Origin: Anaspis maculata
Lineage: Eukaryota > Arthropoda > Insecta > Coleoptera > Scraptiidae
Assembly: GCA_949128115.1 (NCBI GenBank)
Contig: OX421964.1
Coordinates: forward strand, 14,036,892-14,100,891
Length of the DNA stretch: 64,000 nucleotides
Direction of reading: 5' to 3'
Positions 10,701 through 21,157 of the stretch are shown one piece after another. Each line of letters begins with the position of its first letter. Within the stretch, counting starts at the first letter, position 1. The notes under the pieces are model-generated. The model was not told the DNA's origin. It saw only the letters and a list, made by a program, of their open reading frames with translations, and did no database searches. A program made the translations under genes and the position numbers.

Positions 10701-12155
10701 TTCCAGGACTTTAATCCTTCAAAACAAACGCATCAGAGGTGTGTGTGCGAGTGTGTATATTATGAAAATGTTTGCTAGAGTGTCGAGATAATGCAGAAAA
10801 AAGGTCTGTAACAGGCTTGATGTCTCGTGCGTGTAGAAAAAAAAACTTAATAATACCCAGCAGAGTAAATGACTAAACTGGCATTATGCAAGCGCGGTGA
10901 TTTATTGGGTCGATTTGCAGCTACATGAGCACACACCTGACATTTCTAGACTACTATACCTATCCCCCAACACCTGTTTGCAATTACAGGTGAGTTACGG
11001 CTGAAAACTGAAACCGCAACAGTAAAACTCGGCTCTCACCATAGTGCGATTTTACGATTACGTGTATTGTTTCTTCGCTCGAAGAAAAGCAAATTAAAAA
11101 TTTCTCAAAAAACTTGCTTCGAAATGGAAGGACACGGAGACATTTTATAATCGAGACGAAAAGTTAAAATTGGGCATAAATTATCTACAATTGATGCCAC
11201 TAAAAAAGGTCGCATTTTTTCGCTTCAGTTTTGACTTCAAATCGTTATCACCGATAGAAATATTAACGCCATCTCTTCAATTTTTCCAAGGTCTTGCCAA
11301 AATAGGTCATACAGATCACAAATTCAGATACCTGCACTCGTAATCCGCACAGTAAGATCCACGGTTTATATAGCTAACGTCCGTGCGAAATACTGCCAAG
11401 CAGTTTGACTGATTTCACTTGATTCGAATGAGCCCGACTGGAGCGATCCCATTCAACTACTAAAGCTGCTGCAAACGTTTCTGGTGTTTTTCTCCGAATT
11501 CTTGGTGAACTTGGCGTCGCGACGCAATAAAAATTTGTCACAACAAACATGATGCGACCATATTATGACGTATAATTTTTTCCTGCCCAATTTGAATTTT
11601 TCACACTCGATAAGTAGCTGTTTTGGCGGCGGAAATAATTTATAAAACAGTGAAACACCCTGTATAGTAAAACACCATAACAATACTGCAATTTTCTTGC
11701 TCGTACTTGCAATTTTTCTGCAAGCCTCATTTAAATAATTTAGAAATAGCCGAGGAAATAGCTATAAATCGCTAAGCGGCTGCTACAATGTAACAGTAGA
11801 AATCAAATTATTCCAAGCACAACAACAGGACAATAACATTTACTTTCTACCTGTGTGAGTAAAGTAACAATGTTCTTTTGCAGCAAGTGACTTTTTTTTT
11901 GCATGTTATAGTCTTGATAAAGGCTATAAATCACCGCTATATTTTCCGCGAAATCGGCACACTAGAACAAACAAAAAGTTCCCTCAATATTTAATTCCGG
12001 CAAACATTTCAGTGAACTTGCAAATTTTATTCGTAAACTGAGCAATGCAATCAGCGTGAATAAAAAAAGCTTTTGTTTAAATGAAAAACAAGCCTTTGCT
12101 GCTTACTACCGGGTCGTCAAATCCCAAACACTACATGACCAAGTTTTTCAAGCAA
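10701..12155. other. Intron/upstream region, nothing recognised
   Basis: AT-rich sequence without a coding frame I can support. It includes an isolated ACACCCTGTATAGTAA end at about 11655-11670, the terminal motif of the CAGGGTG MITE group, with no visible partner. Confidence 0.45.
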
Positions 12156-12168
12156 CTCCCTTGAAATA
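12156..12168. repeat. Target-site duplication, left copy
   Basis: CTCCCTTGAAATA lies directly against the (GTAA)6 tail of the LINE and recurs exactly at 17153-17165 against its 5' end. Confidence 0.9.
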
Positions 12169-12192
12169 GTAAGTAAGTAAGTAAGTAAGTAA
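12169..12192 (-). repeat. (TTAC)6 3' tail of the LINE
   Basis: Six perfect GTAA units on the plus strand, immediately after AATAAA in the element's own sense. Microsatellite tails of this kind are made when the LINE reverse transcriptase starts on its RNA 3' end. Confidence 0.9.
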
Positions 12193-12597
12193 ATTTATTG
12201 TTCTCAGGACTGTATATAATGTCATGAACAATGAGGGGTGAAATACCTATGTAAATAAAAAATAATGCTATACAATAACAAAATCAAAATACCTATCTCT
12301 CAAAATAATAATAACAACAAAAGTATGATGCCAATTAACAGAGTAAATCAAAATTGGGTTTTTAATTGTATGAAACAAAGTCAAGTGAAAGACAATGCTG
12401 TAAACAGAAACTCTTTAGCCAGGCTTAAAGAGAACGGCACAGAACAAAGCTCACAACAATCGCAGAGCCAAAAGATGTCTGTCCGGGTGCAGGTCAGTGT
12501 GAATCCCGGTCTTGGACACAAAAGTTGGAATGACGAATATAATAGAATGAACGAATTGATTAATGATAGGCAAGGCCGTCGAAAACCGAGGAGTTCC

Positions 12598-15500
12598 TCA
12601 TTCACACAGTATAAATGATCTGATTTTCATACATCCGGTTAAATATCTGTATAGGACGATGGCGTCCTGGGGTTTGCTGCTGGACAGAATATCATGTACA
12701 TCTTGATCGAAAAAGTGTTTGACGAAGTAGGGTCTGTACGGGGCGTACAAGGGGCACTCAAAAAATACATGGTTCAGCGATTCCCTCCTTCTCATGCAGC
12801 AAATAGTGCAGTCATTCATCAAGTCTATGGTGTAGGTGACTTTGTTCACAAAGATCTTTAGTGTGGTGTTACTTGCGGTCCTAAGTTGTGTCAGTAGTCT
12901 TTTTAGTGGCAACGGGGTCTCAGTGTTGAGCATAGAGTTCTCTAAATTTTGGTGCTTGAGATGTTTGTATTGTGTGTTGTTGATCGATAGTAGAATGCTA
13001 TTCATGTCTTGTGTCTTTCCTACTTGTATATATGAGTCAAGGATTTCTCTAATTTTCTCTCTAGTCAGTTGGCTGAGGTCCGGTGTGGCATCAGAGCTTT
13101 GACTTAGTGTGTTTATCAATCTAGTATACCAGTTAAATTGTAGGGAAGGTGCCGTTTTGTTCAATTCGATGAGTCTGAAAAGGGCCCTTCTTGGGTACCT
13201 GACACTTTTCATATTGGTTATTTTGAGTATATAATTCAGTACTTGCTTAATCACTACGCTACCCAGTCTTGACACCCCGAATTCAGACCGAATGATGCTA
13301 TTAGGCACATTTCTTCTTAGATAAAAAATTTTCTTGAAGAAGCCCACCTGCACCTTTTCTAGTTCGTCTAGATGTTTAATTCCCCATACTACCGCGTTGT
13401 ACAGCAGCGTACTTACAACTGTCGCGTCATAAAGCCGGGAAATTGCGTTAATGTTTGACATTTTCGATCTGCTTATTGTATTGCTAATGGCTCCCGTTGT
13501 TAATTTAGACCTAGCCACCTGTTCCTGAACGGCTGTGCTGAAAGAGTTATTGAAGTTGAGCGTAGTTCCCAAGTATTTATAACTATTGACAATTTCGATT
13601 ATTTGGTCCTTAAAATAGAAGTTCTCCTGCTTCATTCTAGCCCCTCTACGAAATACTATAATTTTGGTTTTTTGGATGTTAACTTTTAATTGCTTCAGCT
13701 GGGCATACTCTTCTAGGATGTGTAGATTTCGCTGCATTTCGACAGGGGAGTCTGATAACAATACAGTATCGTCAGCATATAACAAACTGAGGACATTCTC
13801 CCCCTCATCCATGGGAACTCCCCTTGCACCCCTCCCCAGGAAATAGCTGTCCAAGTCTCTAGTAAACAGTGAGAACATCAACGGACTCAAGGGGTCTCCC
13901 TGTAATACTCCTTTTGTAACCTTGACAGACCCGCTCCGCTCACCTGCCGCGACGACGTGTACATAAGCGTTCTCATATAATTTTTTGATCACTCTTATAA
14001 GCTTGCTGCTTACACCCGCTGCAAAAAGTGTATCCCATAATAGGAGGTGGTTAATTTCATCAAAGGCCTTACTATAGTCGATGAATAATGCATAAATTTT
14101 ACGACCCCTGAGTCTCAAACTGTTTTCGATTATTGCACTTAACGTAAAAACATTGTCCAGGGTAGCTCGGTGTTTTCGAAAGCCTCCCTGACCTTCTGGT
14201 AAAATACCACTACTCTCAGAGAAAATACTAAGCCTATTTGTTATCAAGGTCGTGAAAATTTTTGCTATTGCATTTATTAATGAAAGCCCCCTGTAATTTT
14301 CTGGTTGCGACTTATCGCCTTTCTTATATAAATGTATTAATTTAATTTGACCCCAGCTTTTAGGCGTTTTCTCTTTCTCTAGTACTATGTTAAACATTTT
14401 GAGTAAATAGTGTATACCTTCTCCAGGTAGATTTTTGAAAATTTCGTTTGGAATACCATCGAGGCCAGGTGACTTTTTTTCTTTTAGGTTTGCTATCGTC
14501 TTTACTAGTTCGTGTTTTGAAAACTGCTGATCAAGATAAGGGTGTCTGGCGTCAATATAAGCAGAGTGGTCAATGTTTCTGCTGAAAATTTCAGTTGGAC
14601 TGCCAAAGATTTCTCTGTAATACGCGCCCCATTCCTCCTTGCTGATTAAGCTCTGTTCCCGTTGCGTACCAGGTTTCATTTTTTTAAAAGTTTCCCAAAA
14701 CTGTCTCGGATTAGTGACATTATCGATTTTCTTTTTGATGTTTAGTTCATAATTACGTTTTTTCTGTCTTAACATATTCTTATACTTTTTTTTTTCTGTA
14801 AGCATGATGTTTAATTGTTCTAGATTTCTCTTTTTTGCTCGGTAATCTCTGTAACATTTCTGAACCATTCTATTCTGCTGTTTGCATTCTGAGTCGTACC
14901 ATGGTTTGTTAAATCTCTTTTGTGGCCTGTCTGTTAAAGTAATAATTTTGTTCAAATTGAGAAACTTAGTCACCTCACCAATAGCTTCGTTCAGATTTTC
15001 ATTTGCTTCGTCTACATCGTCGCTCTGAGAATGTAACCTAACCGACTGACTCATAACTGCACTAAAAGCTCTGGCTCTATTCTCCGGTAAAATAGTTTTC
15101 TCTTTTTTGTAAAATTTGTGTCCGTCTGTATCGTAGTAATTGGTTTCAGTCGGGGTTTTTGTTTCAGTCATGAGTGTGTTGATTCCTAAGTGACAGGGTA
15201 AGTGATCTGACAGTGTTATAAAGGTTTCCAAAATTTCAAATGTGTTTACAGAACTTATATCTTTCATGGTTAACCATACAAGATCTATAACGGTATTACC
15301 TCTACTTGAAAAGTGGGTCGCCTTACCCGGAGTATCCCCTCGCACGCGCCCGTTCAGTACCATCAGTGCGTTTTGCGCCATTTTGTCCAGCAAAATACCC
15401 CCGGATGTACTTTTTTTCAGATCTTCAGATGACCTTTTTGCGTTCGCATTTTCGATACCTTCCAAAAGGACCTCCTCAATCTCGCCGCCATTGCCTATTC

Positions 15501-16059
15501 TGCAGTTGAAGTCGCCCCCTGTTATCACTATGTCGTTTGGGAATCTGGAAATGATTTCATTTAAAGAATCGTTGAGCATTTCTAGACAAACCGGAAAATC
15601 AAGGTCAGGCTTGAGATAGACCAATCCTATCACACAACCCGCACCCAGAACAGACTCAGTACCACTCAGCCTCAGAAAGAGCCACCTGTTGTCTTTTTCA
15701 AGCAGATTGCAATTGTCTCTCCTTACCAAATCTTTCCTCACCAATAAAGCTAGCCCGCCACTACCCCTCCCCTTGTCTTTTTCTTTTTTAGCTTCTACGG
15801 TAAATATGTTATAATTTTCTAAGAACCCAGGGAGCGACAGTGGCGTGGTCGCCCATGTTTCGCACAAGCAAATAATATCGTGTGAAATTAAAATCTGTAA
15901 TTGGCATTCATTTAAATTATAAAGGTTTGATACACCAGCAATGTTCCAGTAAATTATGTTTATTTGTTCATGTCTTTGCTGCGTATGTTTTTTCTTTTTA
16001 AGGCATTTCTTCAGTTTTTTTGGACGAGTTGGTTTCTCTGTTCGTCCCATCCAAACCAT
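12598..16059 (-). CDS. LINE ORF2: APE endonuclease-reverse transcriptase, 1,153 aa
   Basis: The protein nicks target DNA and reverse-transcribes the element's RNA at the nick. The N-terminal APE endonuclease spans residues ~33-295: YWNIAGV (37-43) with the catalytic Asn, CETW (66-69) with Glu, TGGDFNCRIGN (180-190) with the Asp and Asn, and SDHLP (284-288). A basic linker follows. The reverse transcriptase spans ~515-835: KSPGLDGIPNEI, YRGLSLINAIAKI (589-601), GGFRKHRATLDN, FIDYSKAFDEIN (659-670), GVLQGDPLSPLMF and the active-site YADD at 761-764, then YKYLGTTL. Near the C-terminus (1084-1103) is a C-x2-C...H-x4-C knuckle. There is no stop or frameshift. The ATG is inside ORF1, so translation needs reinitiation or -1 frameshifting. 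The N-terminus is unusually Lys-rich, possibly nuclear targeting. Confidence 0.93.
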   Translation of the reverse strand: MVWMGRTEKPTRPKKLKKCLKKKKHTQQRHEQINIIYWNIAGVSNLYNLNECQLQILISHDIICLCETWATTPLSLPGFLENYNIFTVEAKKEKDKGRGSGGLALLVRKDLVRRDNCNLLEKDNRWLFLRLSGTESVLGAGCVIGLVYLKPDLDFPVCLEMLNDSLNEIISRFPNDIVITGGDFNCRIGNGGEIEEVLLEGIENANAKRSSEDLKKSTSGGILLDKMAQNALMVLNGRVRGDTPGKATHFSSRGNTVIDLVWLTMKDISSVNTFEILETFITLSDHLPCHLGINTLMTETKTPTETNYYDTDGHKFYKKEKTILPENRARAFSAVMSQSVRLHSQSDDVDEANENLNEAIGEVTKFLNLNKIITLTDRPQKRFNKPWYDSECKQQNRMVQKCYRDYRAKKRNLEQLNIMLTEKKKYKNMLRQKKRNYELNIKKKIDNVTNPRQFWETFKKMKPGTQREQSLISKEEWGAYYREIFGSPTEIFSRNIDHSAYIDARHPYLDQQFSKHELVKTIANLKEKKSPGLDGIPNEIFKNLPGEGIHYLLKMFNIVLEKEKTPKSWGQIKLIHLYKKGDKSQPENYRGLSLINAIAKIFTTLITNRLSIFSESSGILPEGQGGFRKHRATLDNVFTLSAIIENSLRLRGRKIYALFIDYSKAFDEINHLLLWDTLFAAGVSSKLIRVIKKLYENAYVHVVAAGERSGSVKVTKGVLQGDPLSPLMFSLFTRDLDSYFLGRGARGVPMDEGENVLSLLYADDTVLLSDSPVEMQRNLHILEEYAQLKQLKVNIQKTKIIVFRRGARMKQENFYFKDQIIEIVNSYKYLGTTLNFNNSFSTAVQEQVARSKLTTGAISNTISRSKMSNINAISRLYDATVVSTLLYNAVVWGIKHLDELEKVQVGFFKKIFYLRRNVPNSIIRSEFGVSRLGSVVIKQVLNYILKITNMKSVRYPRRALFRLIELNKTAPSLQFNWYTRLINTLSQSSDATPDLSQLTREKIREILDSYIQVGKTQDMNSILLSINNTQYKHLKHQNLENSMLNTETPLPLKRLLTQLRTASNTTLKIFVNKVTYTIDLMNDCTICCMRRRESLNHVFFECPLYAPYRPYFVKHFFDQDVHDILSSSKPQDAIVLYRYLTGCMKIRSFILCE
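16011..16020 (-). promoter_or_regulatory. Candidate -1 ribosomal frameshift site (A AAA AAC)
   Basis: On the minus strand ORF1 ends CAA AAA AAC TGA. A-AAA-AAC (16020-16014) is a canonical X-XXY-YYZ slippery heptamer in the correct phase, directly before the stop. A -1 slip enters the ORF2 frame exactly, reading K-K-L-K-K-C-L. I see no strong stem-loop or pseudoknot within ~60 bases downstream, so efficiency is uncertain. Reinitiation at the ORF2 ATG (16059) is the alternative. Confidence 0.5.
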
Positions 16060-16832
16060 GTGTCGTTTATCAATATCTTAAGGTGTGCTGTTGTGACTGT
16101 GTTTCCTTTTCTTCTTTCTTCTTTCGCCGTATCTCGAAGTTTCTTCTGGATTCTTCTTTCGGATTGCGTCATATCGCTGTTAATGAACACATTGGATCCC
16201 TTGAGTTTCTTCTTGTTTTTCAGAACCGCCATCTTAGCTTCCCAGCTAGTCATTTCCAGGAATATAATATCGGGCTTATTTCTTATGTGGTTACGTACTT
16301 TGTGGGCCGATTTTATTTGAGCTGTGGTGTTTAGCTCCTGTGAAATAAATGTTTTTGTTTCTTCTAATGGGTCCTCAGATTGGGTGGCTAGTCCCATGAT
16401 AACTAACTTGTTCTTCTTCTCTTTTCTTTCATAGCCCTCGATCCTCTGTTCGATACGTGATATTTTCTCGTTCATATCCTTCTTCTCGTTGCTCCACTCC
16501 TCTTCCTTCTTTTTGTACAATTCCTTCATTTCTTCCACAGCTTTTTTGATGTTGATGTTTTCCGTTCTGATTTCCGATATTGATTTCCGGGTCTCCTTGC
16601 TCTCTTTTTCTATTATGTTTGTGAGTTCTTCTTTTATTGCCTTCATAGCAATAAGCAGCTCCTCGTTTCCCATTTCGCTGATTTGGGTTTCGCTCTGGAT
16701 TTCGCTCTGGATTTCTGAGGTGACGTGCTTGTTTCTAATCTTCTTGAGCTCGTTGCGCGCTTCGCCGGGGCTGTCTCTACTTCTTTTAGATGACTTACTT
16801 GGTGTTTGAAAAGTATTACCTTCCGACATCAA
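16011..16832 (-). CDS. LINE ORF1: coiled-coil RNA-binding protein, 273 aa
   Basis: ORF1 proteins of this type bind the element's RNA and act as nucleic-acid chaperones in the RNP. Residues 1-50 are a basic, Ser-rich head. Residues ~50-140 form a strongly charged heptad-like coiled coil (Lys/Glu-rich, MKELYKKKEEEWSNEKKDMN). Residues ~140-270 resemble the L1 ORF1p-like C-terminal fold: KKNKLVIMGLATQSEDPLEE, then KPDIIFLEMTSWEAKMAVLK and RRIQKKLRDTAKEERRKG. There are two Met codons at the start (MMSEGN); I use the first. The last sense codons are CAA AAA AAC before TGA, making a slippery heptamer. No CCHC knuckle is seen, unlike jockey gag-type ORF1s. Confidence 0.88.
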   Translation of the reverse strand: MMSEGNTFQTPSKSSKRSRDSPGEARNELKKIRNKHVTSEIQSEIQSETQISEMGNEELLIAMKAIKEELTNIIEKESKETRKSISEIRTENINIKKAVEEMKELYKKKEEEWSNEKKDMNEKISRIEQRIEGYERKEKKNKLVIMGLATQSEDPLEETKTFISQELNTTAQIKSAHKVRNHIRNKPDIIFLEMTSWEAKMAVLKNKKKLKGSNVFINSDMTQSERRIQKKLRDTAKEERRKGNTVTTAHLKILINDTWFGWDEQRNQLVQKN

Positions 16833-17152
16833 TCTGATTGTTTATAAGGTCGTTTTTGTGGGTTTCTTGCTTGGTGTACACGTACTGCTGATAGTTATTT
16901 ATTGTTCGATAATTCTGCACAAAAAACCAAACGAATAATGCCGCTGCTAACGCTGTAATTTCTATCAGAAACCGTCTTTTACACTGAGTTTGCTGTAGAT
17001 ATGGGGATTGCTTGACTTTCCAGTTACACAATTCCACTCGTATCCGTCTTTTTCGAAATCCTAAGCCAATTCTACCACTTTTAACTTAGATTATAACAGG
17101 TATTCTGAAGAGCGATATTTATCGTGTGTGGCCGACTCGACTTGCTGCGCAC
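16833..17152 (-). promoter_or_regulatory. 5' UTR / presumed internal promoter of the LINE
   Basis: These are the 320 bases between the target-site duplication and the ORF1 ATG. In LINEs this region carries the internal promoter. The element's first bases on the minus strand are GTGCGCAGCAAGTCGAGTCG. A frame without an ATG (17037-16816) is open here and encodes a hydrophobic stretch, but nothing supports its translation. Confidence 0.45.
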
Positions 17153-17165
17153 CTCCCTTGAAATA
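17153..17165. repeat. Target-site duplication, right copy
   Basis: Exact copy of CTCCCTTGAAATA at the LINE 5' end; see 12156-12168. Confidence 0.9.
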
Positions 17166-17277
17166 CAACTTTCGCACGCAATTTTGACTGTGTATGGTCG
17201 TAAAGCCGCTAAGTTTCCTCTAAGAAAACAGGAGTTTCCTTGAAGTGAAAATTTGCTGCGAGGACATCGTTTCCACT

Positions 17278-17990
17278 GGTTGGTAGCTATTCGCTAATGC
17301 TGTTAGGTTGTTGGTGGCCACTGAAGAAATGACGCCCAAGCGCGACGGTACTCAAGAAAATGGAATGGAAATGTCCACTGGCTTCAATGAGGTTGTGGAA
17401 ATTGCTTTAGGTGGACAATGATTCATACAGGTGGATTGCATCCACAAGGCAAGACACAAGCGTGAACGCACACTGCACTGTGTTGGAAAATCTTCTCAAC
17501 CTGAAACTTGTCCATTCTGTTTGTATATATCTTCACAATACATGAAGCCCATTTCAATAAACTAATTCGCAATTTTTCACTTTTCACCTTGTGAAAACTT
17601 GAACAACTCTTCTGAATTTTGCCAAGTGCAAAGTAGTTCTATGAATTGGGCTCCTGCTTGATGTTTTATCATGAGCTACAGTAGGTAGTACTCATTACTC
17701 AGGACAGAGCATCGAAAGTGTCTATAGGCAGTGGGTATTTTCATTCCATTTTCTTCAGTACCGCCGCGCTTGGGCATCACTTTCTTCAGTGGCCACCACC
17801 AACTTAACAGCATTAGTGAATAGTCACCAACCAATAGAACTGATGTCGTCGCGGTAAATTTTCATTCCACTGTAACCTAACAGCATCAGCGAAGAGCCAT
17901 CGATCAGTAGATACGATGTCCCTTTTCTTTTTCGACCGCGGCAAATTTTCACCACAAGGAAGCTCACGTTTCTATCCGTGTAGGTGAGGT
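17278..17990. mobile_element. P1-family MITE fragments in both orientations
   Basis: A plus-oriented core (CGCTAATGCTGTTAGGTTGT, GGTGGCCACTGAAG, AAGCGCGACGGTAC) lies at 17278-17380, and its inverse at about 17740-17840. A second partial inverse copy (CCTAACAGCATCAGCGAAGA) is at 17871-17900. Together they look like a disrupted palindrome around a non-repetitive 350-bp centre. The ~235-bp array begins directly after. Confidence 0.6.
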
Positions 17991-17999
17991 TGAGCCTGC

Positions 18000-20700
18000 A
18001 GCAACGCTTTTGAAAAACCTAAAGCTCAATTTATTCTCATGCTGATCCTCCTTCAAAAAAATCGAACTTTTTTCAAGTTAGATTATAGCCTGATTCACAT
18101 TAAATTTAAGCATGGTTTGCATTGAATTGAGCTTCGATTTACAATAAAATCAGGCTTTCGAAGATGCATTTTGTATGAAACTAAAGCAGGATTCACATCA
18201 TTATGAACCAGAAGTAAGCAACACCTGATTTAAATTAGATTAAAGCTTGATTTACGTTAAGTTGAAGCTTGTTTTACATTCAAATCGGGCTTCCAAAACT
18301 GCGTTTTGTATGAAACTGAAGCAGGATTTACATCATAAAGAACTAAACTTTGAAAAAATGAATAAAACCTAATTTAAAAAGTTGAGCCTGCAGCAACGTT
18401 TTCACTGTAATTAAAGCCTAATTTGTACCAGAAAATTACGCTTATTCACACCCAATTTGAATTAGATTTAAGCTCGACTTAGTTAAGTTGACGCTTGATT
18501 GACATTAGAATCAGGCTTCTGAAAATGCATTTTGTATAAAGCTAAAACAGGATTTACATCATTACTGTGTAGAAGAATACTTTGAAAAAAATGAATGAAG
18601 CCTAATTCACGCCAAAAATTAAGCCTGTAGCAACATTTTCATAGTGAATGAATCTTCATTTAGACTGGAGCTACGCTTCCTGACACCTGATTTAAATTAG
18701 ATTGAAGCTTGATTTGCGTCAAGTTGAAGTTGAAGCTCAATTTATATTAACATCAGGCTTCCAAAAATGCATTCTTAGTAAGACTAAAGCAGTATTTACA
18801 TCATTTGCTTCTGAAAGAATGAATAAAGCCTAATTTACATGAAAAGTTAGGTCTGCAGCAAAGTTTTTACAGTAACTAAAGCTTCATTTATACCGGAGAA
18901 TTACGCTTCTTCACACTTGATTTAAATCAGATTCAAGCTTGATTTACATTGAGCTGAAGCTTGATTTACATTAGAATTAGGCTTCTAAAAAGGCATTTTG
19001 TATTGAACTAAAGCAGGATTTATATCATTACAGTGTGAAGCTAAGCTTCTAAAAGAATGAATAAAGCCTAATTTACGTGAAAAGTTAAGGCTGCAGCAAC
19101 GCTTCCACATTAGTTGAAGTTTAATTGGTACCAAAAAACTACGCTTATTCACACCTGATTCAATTTAAATTAAAGCTTGATTTACGTTAAATTAAATCTT
19201 GATTTACGTTAAGTTGAAGCTTGATTTACATTAGAATCAGGCTTCCAAAAAATGCATTTTGTATAAAACTAAAGCAGGATTCACATCATTACTGTGCAGA
19301 ACTAAGCTTTTGAAAAATGAATGAAGCCTAATTTACGTGACAAGTTGAGCGTGCAGCAACGTTCATAGTAAATAAAGCTTCATTTATACTGGAGAACTAC
19401 GCTCCCTCACACCTGATTCAGATTAGATTGAAGCTTGATTTACGTCAGGTTGGAGCTTGATTTACATTAAAATGCTTTCAAAAATGCGGTTTGTATAAAA
19501 CTAAAGCGGGATCTACATCGCTCTATGTCGAACTGAGATTTTGAAACAATGAATCAAGTCCAAATTACGTGAAAAGTTGGGCCTGCAGCAAAGTTTCTAC
19601 AGTAACTAAAGCTTCATTTATACCGAAGAGCTACGTTTCCTTACAATGATTTAAATTAGATTTAAGCTTCATTTACGTTACGTTGAAGCTCAATTTACAA
19701 TAAAATCAGGCTAATTCATTTTGTGTAAAACTAAGGCAGGATTTACATCATTACCGTGCAGAACTCGGCTTTTAAGAGAATAAATAAAGCCTAGTTTACG
19801 TGAAATGTTTTACAATAAATAAAGCTTGATTTATGCCGGCACTTACACCGTTACTTTAACGCCTTCATAATAATCACTTGACTTGAATAAATAATGCATG
19901 GTTTGGATTGAATTTAATTTTGATTTATTTTGGAATTAGGCTTGCGGAAATCATTTAGTATAAATAAAGCGGGATTTGCTTCAGTACTGTATAAATTAAC
20001 GCTTTTGGAAGAATAAAGCCTTATTCACATGTACAATTGAGCCTGAAACAACGCTTTCACAATTAAAACTTGATTTATCCCGGTATTGTTACTTTAACGT
20101 TTTTAATACTCACTTGTTTCAAATCAGATCGAAGCTTGATTTACAATGAACTAAAGCATGGTTTACGTTAACTTTAAACTTGATTTACATCGAAATCGGG
20201 CTTGCGAAAATGCATTTGCTATAACTAACGCGAGAGTTGCATTGCATTGGCGATCATGGAATAATAAAGCCTACTTTACAGGTGAGGTGAGCCTGCCGCA
20301 ACGTTTTCGCAGTAATTAAAGGTTCATTTATACCGCCGTACTACATCATTTTCACGCTTGCAAGAGAATCACACCTGATTTCAATCAGATTAAAGCTTGT
20401 TTTAAGCTTAATTAAAGCTGATTTACATTGAATTGAAGCTTGATTCACATTAGAATCAAGCTTGCGAAAATGCGTTTGGTGTTACTAAAGCGCGATTTGC
20501 ATCGGTTTTGTCTAGTGTCAGCTCTATTGAAAGAATAAAGCCTAATTACATGCAGAGTTGAGTCTACAACAACGTATCGGCTTCCAAAAATGTGTTTCGT
20601 AGAACTAAAGCGTCTTTTACGCTAGTATTATAGTGTTGGAGCTTTTGAAAAAAATTAAGGCTAATTTACACGATTAGGCTAGCGATGTTTGTTTGTTTGG
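18000..20700. repeat. Tandem array, ~235-bp unit, ~11 diverged copies
   Basis: Units recur with a GCCTGCAGCAACG landmark near 17996, 18388, 18626, 18851, 19091, 19331, 19562, 20043 and 20286, with degraded units between. Each unit holds ACACCTGATTTAAATTAGAT, two or three AAGCTTGATTTACRTT sub-repeats, AATCAGGCTTCCAAAAATGC, ACTAAAGCAGGATTTACATC and AATGAATAAAGCCTAATTTA. The outer copies are the most decayed. No coding frame. A few related bases (AAGCGTAAATCAAGCGTAAA) occur at 51820-51840. Confidence 0.85.
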
Positions 20701-20798
20701 TGGTGTGATCTTGGCACACTAAAGCGTGATCTATAGATACAATTGCTCTCAGCCTTTTGCTCCAAGACCTTCAAATTATTCTCTAAACCGTTTTACGG

Positions 20799-21142
20799 CT
20801 TTTTTCACTAGAGTAGACTGCGGAAAAATTATGTTGTGTTGGCACGAATGGTACAACGCTAACTTGATGCTAACGTCTTGAATGGTGTGCAATGTTTAAT
20901 GTGACAGTTATCACCTGTACGTAGCGAAAATCGTCTCTACTGGTTGGTGGCTCTTCGCTAATGCTGTTAGGTAGTGGTGGCCACTAAAGAAAATTATACA
21001 CACAGTGCTCTCTTGCGTCTTTTCGACTTTCGTACAAACCAATTATTGATCATTGTCACATTATACATAGCACGACTAGCTGCCAAAACGTTACTATCAA
21101 GATACGCCGTACCATTCGTACTCTAATAAAAAAAGCTGTGAA
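20799..21142. mobile_element. P1-family palindromic MITE, copy 2
   Basis: The left end (AGAGTAGACTGCGGAAAAAT, GTTGTGTTGGCACGAATGG, GCTAACTTGATGCTAACGTC) is mirrored by the right end (CTAGCTGCCAAAACGTTACT, CGTACCATTCGTACTC). The inside carries the core GCTAATGCTGTTAGGTAGTG. Non-coding. Confidence 0.7.
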
Positions 21143-21157
21143 ATTAATTTTTCAAAG

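Larger units (their letters stand above)
12169..17152 (-). mobile_element. Full-length non-LTR retrotransposon, 4,984 bp, intact ORF1 and ORF2
   Basis: The complete element lies on the minus strand between two exact copies of CTCCCTTGAAATA. Its order is a 320-bp 5' UTR (17152-16833), ORF1 (16832-16011), ORF2 (16059-12598, overlapping ORF1 by 49 nt in the -1 frame), and a ~430-bp 3' UTR with AATAAA just before a (TTAC)6 tail at 12192-12169. Both ORFs are open and all key catalytic motifs are kept. With the perfect duplication this implies a recent and perhaps active copy. It lies in the sense orientation of the host gene, between its exons at 30902 and 10439. The clade is not settled: the combination of an APE endonuclease, an RT, a C-terminal CCHC knuckle and a coiled-coil ORF1 fits the CR1/I/jockey radiation, and there is no obvious RNase H. 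Confidence 0.93.

Noticed and set aside
12265..12618. 117-codon plus-strand frame rich in Asn/Gln/Ser
   Set aside because: It lies antisense to the LINE 3' UTR and the end of ORF2. Its openness follows from low-complexity sequence, with no independent support.
16816..17037. 73-codon frame in the LINE 5' UTR with a hydrophobic segment
   Set aside because: No in-frame ATG (opens with GTG) and overlaps the ORF1 start. More likely untranslated leader.
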